A stretch of 8,692 nucleotides of DNA from Desulfobacterales bacterium (GTDB lineage Bacteria; Desulfobacterota; Desulfobacteria; Desulfobacterales; RPRI01). Below are positions 1 to 4,845 of this stretch, in pieces. Positions within the stretch are counted from its first letter, which is position 1, and every line of letters begins with the position of its first letter. The DNA lies in assembly GCA_030689795.1 (NCBI GenBank), contig JAUYEO010000290.1, positions 1 through 8,692 of the forward strand. Direction: 5' to 3'. Below the pieces are notes generated by a model. The model did not search any database. It was not told the origin of the DNA and saw only the letters and a list, made by a program, of their open reading frames with translations. Position numbers and translations under genes: made by a program.

Positions 1-1
1 A

Positions 2-178
2 TTTAACGGGCTTCCTTTTGCGGGACAAGGAGAAGTAACTGAAAACATGGAGCTTGTTGTGAATGGATCAAACAGCAGAAAGCATGATTCCGAAACTAGA
101 TATATATCTATATCCATATCTATATCTATAGACGATTTGAAAAAAGCATGGAAACGGCCTTTTGGAGACCTGATATGA
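2..178 (+). CDS. purL: Phosphoribosylformylglycinamidine synthase subunit PurL, C-terminal end (5' partial)
   Basis: The frame starting at base 2 is open for 58 codons and ends at TGA 176-178. It begins FNGLPFAGQGEV and finishes DDLKKAWKRPFGDLI. A C-terminal segment of the form 'is.eeLK.AW' is typical of PurL, the ATP-dependent synthetase subunit that converts FGAR to FGAM in the fourth step of purine synthesis, in the cytoplasm. The identification rests on this tail and on the purQ gene that follows directly, because only the end of the protein is visible and no catalytic residues are in the window. The stop codon overlaps the purQ start (ATGA), which implies translational coupling of two subunits of one enzyme. 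An in-frame hexamer repeat encodes an alternating Ser-Ile stretch just before the last helix, which is unusual for the family. Confidence 0.8.
   Translation, partial: FNGLPFAGQGEVTENMELVVNGSNSRKHDSETRYISISISISIDDLKKAWKRPFGDLI
101..130 (+). repeat. Hexanucleotide tandem repeat (TCTATA-like, 5 units) inside purL
   Basis: Five consecutive 6-bp units read TATATA, TCTATA, TCCATA, TCTATA, TCTATA. The unit length is a multiple of three, so gain or loss of a unit keeps the purL frame. The array encodes YI followed by four SI pairs. Confidence 0.85.
164..167 (+). promoter_or_regulatory. Ribosome binding site deciding the purQ start
   Basis: GGAG at 164-167 lies 7 nt before ATG 175. The upstream in-frame ATG at 148 has no comparable purine-rich site in front of it, and its extra nine residues would be encoded entirely inside the end of purL. 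Confidence 0.65.
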
Positions 179-990
179 GTGATGTTAAAGTCCTGGTTCT
201 TGCCGGTTACGGCCTCAACTGCGATCATGAAACTGCTTATGCTTTTGAGCTTGCCGGAGCGAAAGCCGAAAGAGTGCATATAAATTCTCTTATTGATGGA
301 AGCGCTCAACTGGAATCGTTTCATATAATGGCTTTTGTCGGAGGTTTCGGGTGGGGAGATGATCATGGAGCCGGTGTAATTCAGGCCGTGAAATTAAAGA
401 CAAGAATTGGTGATAAAATCCTTGAATTTGTCGAAAAAGGAAATCTTGTTATAGGTATTTGCAACGGATTTCAGGCAATTGTGAATATGGGGCTTTTGCC
501 CGGATTTAATAACAACTATACCGAACGATCCGTTGCGCTTACTTTCAATGACAGCGGGAATTTCAGGGATGACTGGGTGACTCTTAAAATCAACACCGCG
601 TCTTCCTGTGTGTTTACCAAGGGTCTGGATAATGTCGAGCTTCCCGTAAGACACGGGGAAGGAAAGTTTTATTCGACTGAACCGGTCATCAGGAGGCTTA
701 TTGAAAATAACCAGGTTGTTATTCAATATGCAATGCCCGGAGGCTCTCCGGCTGAAGGAAGATTTCCCTTTAATCCCAACGGCTCTGTAAAAGATATAGC
801 AGGAATATGCGATTCCAGCGGCCGCATATTCGGTCTTATGCCCCATCCCGAAGGCTATAATCATTTCACAAACCATCCGGGTTGGACGAGGCGTAAAGAG
901 ATGATGAAACGTCTTGGCAATGATGATTATCTATCGGAAACTCCGGCAGGCATACGCATGTTTAAAAATGCGGTTGAATATGTAAAGTAG
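175..990 (+). CDS. purQ: Phosphoribosylformylglycinamidine synthase, glutaminase subunit PurQ
   Basis: This 271-residue class I glutamine amidotransferase hydrolyses glutamine and passes ammonia to PurL for FGAM synthesis. The start is placed at ATG 175 because it overlaps the purL stop as ATGA and has GGAG 7 nt upstream; an in-frame ATG at 148 would add nine residues. The N-terminal strand VKVLVLAGYGLNCDHE (residues 4-19) has the G-x-N-C-x-x-E pattern of PurQ. The oxyanion loop GGFGWGDD is at 56-63, the nucleophile elbow GICNGFQ places Cys96, and MPHPEGYNHF gives the His224/Glu226 partners, so the triad is intact. At 271 residues it is longer than the roughly 225-residue PurQ of PurS-dependent systems such as Bacillus. 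The extra length is largely a segment between the nucleophile and the His-Glu pair and an extended C-terminus, as seen in other long PurQ forms. No convincing terminator follows. Confidence 0.93.
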   Translation: MSDVKVLVLAGYGLNCDHETAYAFELAGAKAERVHINSLIDGSAQLESFHIMAFVGGFGWGDDHGAGVIQAVKLKTRIGDKILEFVEKGNLVIGICNGFQAIVNMGLLPGFNNNYTERSVALTFNDSGNFRDDWVTLKINTASSCVFTKGLDNVELPVRHGEGKFYSTEPVIRRLIENNQVVIQYAMPGGSPAEGRFPFNPNGSVKDIAGICDSSGRIFGLMPHPEGYNHFTNHPGWTRRKEMMKRLGNDDYLSETPAGIRMFKNAVEYVK

Positions 991-1043
991 TAGCCCCGAC
1001 CCCCGAACGGTTACCTGTTTTTTCAGTTAATTGAAAATTAGTC

Positions 1044-1071
1044 TTGACTATTTTTCAGTACTGTGAATAAT
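1044..1071 (+). promoter_or_regulatory. Sigma-70-type promoter for a near-leaderless ATPase mRNA
   Basis: TTGACT (1044-1049) matches the -35 consensus at 5 of 6 bases. AATAAT (1066-1071) matches the -10 at 5 of 6, with a 16-bp spacer. The expected transcription start is at about 1077-1079, at or beside the ATG at 1079. That fits the lack of a Shine-Dalgarno sequence before this start. Prediction only. Confidence 0.45.
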
Positions 1072-1078
1072 AGTCGAC

Positions 1079-2299
1079 ATGGAAAGCCGAAAAATATATC
1101 TTAAAATCTGGCAGAGCCTTAGCGTCGGCAAGCACATGGTCTTTCTGGCAGGACCGCGCCAGGCCGGTAAAACAACGCTGACCCAGATCATCTCCCGCAG
1201 TTTTACGAATCATCTTTATCTTAACTGGGATATTGCCGAACATAGATCCAGCTTTATAGAAAACCCCATCTTCTTCGAAGCGATTGAACGCAAGGATGCA
1301 TCAACCCCGTTGATTGTATTCGATGAAATACACAAATACAAAGACTGGAAAAACTATCTTAAAGGAATCTGCGATCAGTTTCACAAGGATTTTCTGTTTC
1401 TCGTTTCCGGCAGCGGACGCCTGGATCTATATCAAAAAGGCGGAGATTCTCTGGCTGGAAGATACTTTCTGTTTCATTTGTGGCCATTTACCATCTCCGA
1501 ACTCGCAGAAAGAAATCAGGAGATGGAATCCTTTTTGAAAAACCCTTTGCAGATCACGATGGAAAATGCCGCCGGGCTTAAGGATATCTGGGACAGGCTG
1601 TCTGAATTGAGCGGATTTCCGGAGCCTTTTTCAAGCGGTAAAAAAACACACTATCGCCGATGGTCAAATACCTATTCACAACAACTCATCAGGGAAGATA
1701 TCAGGGACTTAACCGGCGTGAAATCCGTGGGTGGTATGGAGTTTTTGTATCTTCTGCTGCCATCAAAGACAGGAAGTCCTGTTTCTATCACCTCGCTGGC
1801 GGGTGACTTGAAAGTGGCATATAACACGGTTTACAACTGGCTGTCTGTTTTTGAGCGATACTTTCTCATCTTTAGCATATCACCGTGGACACAAAAAATT
1901 GCCCGGGCCATTCAAAAGGAGCGAAAGGTTTATCTCTGGGACACCCCGCGCATTAGTGACCCGGGAGCCCGATTTGAAAACATGGTTGCCTTGGAACTGT
2001 GGCGGGCGGTAACAGGGTGGTCAGATATGGGGCTGGGAATCTTTTCGCTCCATTTTCTCAAGAACAAAGAACAGCAGGAAGTGGATTTTTTGATTGCAAA
2101 CGAGGGCCGGCCAATTCTTTTGATTGAGGCCAAGCTCTCAGAAACACAGCCCTCTGCCGCGCTGAAAAAATTTCAGCTTGCGCTGAAAATACCGGCTGTT
2201 CAACTCATCGATGAAAGCAGGGGCTACCGTCTGGTTCGAAACGACAACCAACATATTCTGATAGCACCCGCTTATCAGTGGCTTGCAGGGTTGCCTTAG
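1079..2299 (+). CDS. AAA_14/DUF4143 family ATPase
   Basis: The 406-residue protein has the standard layout of the large prokaryotic AAA_14 + DUF4143 family, whose biological role is not established. The Walker A motif GPRQAGKTT is at residues 25-33 and Walker B LIVFDEIHKY at 78-87. A sensor-like segment, VSGSGRLDLYQKGGDSLAGR (109-128), is followed by LFHLWPFTISEL. The C-terminal DUF4143 region includes a helix-turn-helix-like stretch, ITSLAGDLKVAYNTVYNWLS (about 237-256). It ends with QEVDFLIA and LLIEAKLS (about 333-354), the E-VDF...IEAK pattern that resembles a PD-(D/E)XK nuclease core. The length is normal for the family and no frame damage is seen. ATG 1079 is chosen because Walker A needs about 20 residues before it; there is no Shine-Dalgarno, consistent with a leaderless start. 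The gene stands alone between purine and pilus genes and is flanked downstream by repeat debris, so it may be a transferred cargo gene. Confidence 0.88.
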   Translation: MESRKIYLKIWQSLSVGKHMVFLAGPRQAGKTTLTQIISRSFTNHLYLNWDIAEHRSSFIENPIFFEAIERKDASTPLIVFDEIHKYKDWKNYLKGICDQFHKDFLFLVSGSGRLDLYQKGGDSLAGRYFLFHLWPFTISELAERNQEMESFLKNPLQITMENAAGLKDIWDRLSELSGFPEPFSSGKKTHYRRWSNTYSQQLIREDIRDLTGVKSVGGMEFLYLLLPSKTGSPVSITSLAGDLKVAYNTVYNWLSVFERYFLIFSISPWTQKIARAIQKERKVYLWDTPRISDPGARFENMVALELWRAVTGWSDMGLGIFSLHFLKNKEQQEVDFLIANEGRPILLIEAKLSETQPSAALKKFQLALKIPAVQLIDESRGYRLVRNDNQHILIAPAYQWLAGLP

Positions 2300-2305
2300 T
2301 TCCTG

Positions 2306-2415
2306 GTAACTATTCAGCCACAGATTCACACAGATGAACGCAGATAGTTTTAAATACAAAGAAATAAAAGAAAAAATCAGTGATGATCCGCGTAGATCGG
2401 TGGCTGAGTAGTTAC
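2306..2415. repeat. Imperfect inverted repeat, MITE/REP-like intergenic element
   Basis: The left arm begins GTAACTATTCAGCCACAGAT at 2306. The reverse complement of the right arm, which ends at 2415, begins GTAACTACTCAGCCACCGAT. The outer 20 bp therefore match at 18 positions, and a further inner block (ACGCAGAT at 2338-2345 against ACGCGGAT, the complement of 2386-2393) also matches. The centre is A-rich. The left arm also carries the periodic motif CACAGATTCACACAGATGAA, a sequence style I recall as dispersed intergenic repeats in environmental bacterial genomes. The arms start 6 bp after the ATPase stop. Confidence 0.6.
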
Positions 2416-2417
2416 AG

Positions 2418-2697
2418 TTATTTTATTGCAACGGCTTGCTTTGTGAAAAGTCTTTCGCCGCGGCGGACTATGTCGTGCTGCATTTCCTTGAACCTCTGAT
2501 CCTTGACCTTAAAATAATTTAATAGTTCTATAAAATGTTTTAATGGTTTTCGGTAAATCGCAATCCCTCCTCTTTAAATTGAGTCGTACTGGTTCAAAAT
2601 TTTTACATATAATATTCATAAGTTTTTCAATTAGTTGTTCTGATAATTCATCTTCAGTGAGCCATTTTATACCGTAATTGTTGATGAAAATCGGCAT
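2418..2697 (-). pseudogene. Decayed ORF, possibly an internally deleted minimal nucleotidyltransferase
   Basis: On the minus strand, ATG at 2697-2695 opens a 62-residue frame ending at 2509. It contains KWLTEDELSEQLIEKLMNII followed by CKNFEPVRLNL. This resembles the N-terminal helix and first strand of MNT-type nucleotidyltransferases, which normally continue with LFGS and a D-x-D pair; those catalytic elements are absent here. The same strand shifted by one base, from about 2560 to the TAA at 2420-2418, reads HFIELLNYFKVKDQRFKEMQ, then HDIVRRGERLF. This is protein-like and resembles the C-terminal tail of such enzymes. Two protein-like segments in different frames with the active site missing suggest an internal deletion plus a frameshift. 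It cannot be a working enzyme. It could also be a remnant of another small family such as GxxExxY, or chance. A sigma-54-like site for the opposite strand overlaps its start codon. Confidence 0.35.
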
Positions 2698-2712
2698 GGC
2701 ACAGGATTTGTA
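2697..2712 (+). promoter_or_regulatory. Sigma-54 (-24/-12) promoter for the minor pilin operon
   Basis: TGGCACAGGATTTGTA matches the RpoN consensus TGGCACR-N4-TTGCA in spacing and in all fixed positions except the C of the -12 GC, which is T. The invariant -24 GG is present. Transcription would start about 12 nt downstream, near 2723, leaving a leader of about 55 nt before the ATG at 2778. RpoN with the regulator PilR drives pilin genes in several Proteobacteria, so the location makes sense. Confidence 0.6.
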
Positions 2713-2765
2713 TCGTATGTGTGCGGGATTGCTGTCAGCTTCTTTAGAAACATAAAGATCAGGCC

Positions 2766-2770
2766 GGGAG
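2766..2770 (+). promoter_or_regulatory. Ribosome binding site of the GspH/FimT pilin gene
   Basis: GGGAG at 2766-2770 stands 7 nt before ATG 2778 and supports this start, which leaves a six-residue prepilin leader. Confidence 0.7.
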
Positions 2771-2777
2771 AATAAGC

Positions 2778-3239
2778 ATGCGTAACAAAGCAGGTTTCTC
2801 GATGCTCGAATTGATGATTGTAGTGGGCATTATTGCCATTTTATCCGCAATTGTAACGCCCAATCTTATCGGGTGGTATCAGCATCAGGGACTGAGAAGC
2901 GCGGTTGTTGAGCTGCAGAGTAACCTGCAACTGGCGAAGATGTCCGCCGTAAAACAGAACCAGGGTTGCAGCGTAATCGTTAATGCCGGCGCAGGAAGCT
3001 ATAATATCCCATGCATTGGGAAAACCGTATCTCTCGGTACTTATAACGGTGGCGTCGTATTTGACAGCCCCAATGGGTCGGCAACCGCGGGTGTTCTCAC
3101 ATTTACTTCAAGAGGTATTTGTACACCCTTCGGGAGCATTTATTTAACAAATCAAGATAATTCGGCATATTACAGGACTCAGGTGTTTATATCCGGGGGA
3201 GTTGCTACCTCGAAATGGAATGGCGCTATCTGGGAATAG
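2778..3239 (+). CDS. fimT: Type IV minor pilin, GspH/FimT family
   Basis: This 153-residue prepilin has a six-residue leader, MRNKAG, cleaved by prepilin peptidase before Phe7. The mature N-terminus FSMLELMIVVGII has the conserved Glu at +5 (Glu11) and a hydrophobic helix to about residue 30. The body shows the GspH/FimT pattern: a helix with VVELQSNLQLAKMSAVKQNQ (44-63), then beta strands and the TFTSRGICTPFG region (109-119). Cysteines are at 64, 79 and 115. Proteins of this family join PilV, PilW and PilX in the priming complex that starts pilus assembly at the inner membrane and ends up at the tip. It is the first gene of the operon, 66 nt after the sigma-54-like site, and PilW begins 11 nt after its stop. 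FimT and FimU types cannot be separated from this sequence alone; in some bacteria FimT members bind DNA during uptake. Confidence 0.88.
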   Translation: MRNKAGFSMLELMIVVGIIAILSAIVTPNLIGWYQHQGLRSAVVELQSNLQLAKMSAVKQNQGCSVIVNAGAGSYNIPCIGKTVSLGTYNGGVVFDSPNGSATAGVLTFTSRGICTPFGSIYLTNQDNSAYYRTQVFISGGVATSKWNGAIWE

Positions 3240-3250
3240 GAATTTTAGAC

Positions 3251-4225
3251 ATGACTTATCTTAGAAATAACTTTCGGGGAAATAACTTTCAGGGAAATAA
3301 CTTTCGGGTTGATTTCCGTTATGCAAGTTCAAACGAGGGTATTACATTAATCGAACTCATGGTCGCCATGGCGGTTGCCGGAATCGTTCTTATGGCCATA
3401 TATTCCGCCTACCATACTCAATCTACAATATACAGGACGCAAAGCGTTGAACTTGCCATGCAGCAGAACTTAAGGGGTGCGGTTTACCTTCTTGAAAGCG
3501 AGATAAGGATGGCGGGTTATGATATGAACGATACCGGCAATTTCGGGATAATCGATATCAGATTTCGCAATATCGACGATGATCTCGATTTGAATGGAAA
3601 CAGTTCCATTACATTTACATCCGATTTGGATGATGATGGTATACGGGATATGGTTGCTGATTCTGATCCTGTTACAAATGATATTGCTGATCCTGGTTCC
3701 GCTTTACCCAAAAACGAAAAGATATCTTTTTGCATATACGATAATCCGGTTGCAACTCCCGACGGAATACTTGATATGGCGAGAAACAATGGTGGAGGCA
3801 GGCAGATAATAGGGGAAAGCATTGTTGCGCTTGGTCTGGCTTATGCTTTTGACAATGACGGAGACGGCAGGCTTGATCTCTCGCCTAATGGAAATGTTAT
3901 ATGGGCTATCGACAGTGATAATGACAATGATCTTGACCGGAATCTCGATACCAATGATGACGGCGAAATAGACGACGTTGACGATACCAATGGTGATGGA
4001 ATAATAGAAGGAACTGCACTAGGTACGAACGTGGCTGTCGGCAACATAAGGGCTGTAAAGAGCTGGATTTTGGCAAGAACAAAAACGCCCATGTTAAAAT
4101 ATTTGGATAACAATACTTATGTTGTCGGTAACAGAAGAATATCACCGACAGCCCTGGGAACGCGGAATTACAAGCACCAGCTTCTTGTTTCAACAAATAA
4201 TTGCAGGAATCTCGGGATGCAGTAA
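3251..4225 (+). CDS. pilW: Type IV minor pilin PilW
   Basis: The 324-residue product has a long 30-residue basic leader ending SSNEG. The mature N-terminus is ITLIELMVAMAVAGIVLMAI, with Glu at +5 (Glu35). QQNLRGAVYLLESEIRMAGY (about 71-90) is the typical PilW helix after the membrane segment, and the C-terminus HQLLVSTNNCRNLGMQ fits the conserved PilW end, so the gene is complete. PilW is a GspJ-like member of the pilus tip priming complex. An in-frame ATG at 3215 would overlap the previous gene and lacks a ribosome site. ATG 3251 is preferred, with AGGAA at 3238-3242 about 8 nt upstream. Two features are odd: three tandem 15-bp repeats encode NNF(R/Q)G units in the leader, and residues about 201-254 are rich in Asp-x-Asp-x-Asp-Gly motifs that look like calcium sites. 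Cys161 and Cys318 could form a disulfide. Confidence 0.88.
   Translation: MTYLRNNFRGNNFQGNNFRVDFRYASSNEGITLIELMVAMAVAGIVLMAIYSAYHTQSTIYRTQSVELAMQQNLRGAVYLLESEIRMAGYDMNDTGNFGIIDIRFRNIDDDLDLNGNSSITFTSDLDDDGIRDMVADSDPVTNDIADPGSALPKNEKISFCIYDNPVATPDGILDMARNNGGGRQIIGESIVALGLAYAFDNDGDGRLDLSPNGNVIWAIDSDNDNDLDRNLDTNDDGEIDDVDDTNGDGIIEGTALGTNVAVGNIRAVKSWILARTKTPMLKYLDNNTYVVGNRRISPTALGTRNYKHQLLVSTNNCRNLGMQ
3264..3308 (+). repeat. Three tandem 15-bp repeats in the pilW leader region
   Basis: GAAATAACTTTCGGG occurs three times head to tail (3264-3278, 3279-3293, 3294-3308), with one change (G to A at 3291) in the middle copy. Each unit is five codons, so copy-number changes keep the frame. Together they encode the NNFRG-NNFQG-NNFR stretch of the prepilin leader. 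Confidence 0.9.
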
Positions 4226-4259
4226 CTCTATCTTTCGACGGGCTTGTATCAGCAGGGAT

Positions 4260-4283
4260 TTCTCCTCCACTTTCGGAGGGGAA
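4260..4283 (+). promoter_or_regulatory. Stem-loop between pilW and pilV
   Basis: TTCTCCTCC (4260-4268) pairs with GGAGGGGAA (4275-4283) across a six-base loop, giving nine pairs including one G-U. No T-run follows, so it is not a standard terminator. It lies 7 nt before the pilV Shine-Dalgarno AGGAG (4291-4295), and the CTCCT in its left arm could pair with that site instead. Confidence 0.5.
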
Positions 4284-4290
4284 CAGGAAA

Positions 4291-4295
4291 AGGAG
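4291..4295 (+). promoter_or_regulatory. Ribosome binding site of pilV
   Basis: AGGAG is 6 nt before ATG 4302. It decides the start: the in-frame ATG at 4119 lies inside pilW, and its extra 61 residues are not prepilin-leader-like. Confidence 0.7.
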
Positions 4296-4301
4296 CAGGA
4301 A

Positions 4302-4700
4302 ATGTTCGGTAAAAATGCAGAAAAATCAAACGGCAGAACCGATGAAAGAGGATTCTCATTGATTGAAGTAATGATTGCGCTTGCAATATTTTCAATCGGC
4401 ATTCTGGGTGTTGCAAGCATGCAGATTTTATCGGTGAATTACAACAGCCACGCAAGAAGAACAACTGAGGGTACATCTTTGGGTGTTGAGCGGATGGAAA
4501 GACTCATGACTCTTCCTTATGCTGATGCCGATCTTAACGATACAACTAATCCCCACACGGTTACCAGTGGGATTTATGGTATAACATGGAATGTAACCGA
4601 TAATGTCGATAACAAGATAATAAATATGACTGTTTCATGGACAGCCATGGGAGTAACAAAGAATATTCTGCTCAACTATATCAAGCCTCAGGATATTTGA
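4302..4700 (+). CDS. pilV: Type IV minor pilin PilV
   Basis: The product is 132 residues. A 17-residue leader ends DERG and is followed by the mature N-terminus FSLIEVMIALAIFSIGILGV, with Glu at +5 (Glu22) and a hydrophobic helix to about residue 40. QILSVNYNSHARRTTEGTSL and GVERMERLMTLPYADADL (about 42-80) match the usual PilV helix and 'A...aeermE.L..lpy' region. The protein ends with a short beta domain (GIYGITWNVTDN...MTVSWTAMG), in line with small PilV proteins. It is a component of the minor-pilin priming complex. pilV starts 76 nt after pilW, and that gap contains a stem-loop; a further 145-nt gap with a palindromic repeat separates it from pilX. Confidence 0.87.
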   Translation: MFGKNAEKSNGRTDERGFSLIEVMIALAIFSIGILGVASMQILSVNYNSHARRTTEGTSLGVERMERLMTLPYADADLNDTTNPHTVTSGIYGITWNVTDNVDNKIINMTVSWTAMGVTKNILLNYIKPQDI

Positions 4701-4738
4701 GATTAAGAATGACGGCATCATAAAAAGTATAACACCCT

Positions 4739-4811
4739 GTCACTCCCGTGAAAACGGGAGTCCAGAAGTATTTAAAAAGATCCGCCGCGGCGGACTTCCG
4801 CGGGAATGACG
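4739..4811. repeat. Palindromic dispersed-repeat-like element in the pilV-pilX gap
   Basis: The ends are inverted: GTCACTCCCGTGAAAACGGG at 4739 resembles the reverse complement of CCGCGGGAATGAC, which ends at 4810. Inside lie a perfect 8-bp hairpin (ACTCCCGT 4742-4749, GAAA loop, ACGGGAGT 4754-4761) and a perfect 14-bp palindrome, TCCGCCGCGGCGGA (4781-4794). The style is that of the widespread 'GTCATTCCCGCG...CGCGGGAATGAC' intergenic repeats. GAATGACG occurs at both 4707-4714 and 4804-4811, which could be a target duplication or chance. Confidence 0.6.
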
Positions 4812-4845
4812 AAAAAGGGAAAATCAGATTGAAAGGTTCCGGTTT

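Larger units (their letters stand above)
2300..2777. other. Gene-poor 478-bp spacer between the ATPase and the pilus operon
   Basis: No intact gene is seen here. The stretch holds the inverted repeat (2306-2415), the decayed minus-strand ORF (2418-2697), an AT-rich segment around 2595-2650, the sigma-54-like site (2697-2712) and the leader of the pilin mRNA. CGCCGCGGCGGACT at 2456-2469 recurs exactly at 4783-4796 within the repeat between pilV and pilX. Confidence 0.7.

Noticed and set aside
148..174. Upstream ATG at 148 as the purQ start
   Set aside because: It lies inside the purL tail and lacks a ribosome site; ATG 175 has GGAG at good spacing and the ATGA overlap.
394..876. 160-codon open frame on the minus strand
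   Set aside because: It is wholly antisense to purQ, which has all family motifs; no ribosome site or recognisable protein.
991..1043. Terminator after purQ
   Set aside because: There is a T-run at about 1017-1023 but no convincing stem before it.
3215..3250. ATG at 3215 as the pilW start
   Set aside because: It overlaps the end of the previous gene in another frame and has no Shine-Dalgarno; 3251 has AGGAA upstream and already gives a long leader.
3264..3308. Tandem repeats as a CRISPR array
   Set aside because: The units are 15 bp, abut with no spacers and are translated within pilW.
3841..4113. Ser/Pro-rich open frames on the minus strand
   Set aside because: They mirror the GAT/GAC-rich Asp codons of pilW and resemble no protein.
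4119..4301. N-terminal extension of PilV back to 4119
   Set aside because: The extra 61 codons lie mostly in pilW in another frame and do not look like a prepilin leader; 4302 has a clear ribosome site.
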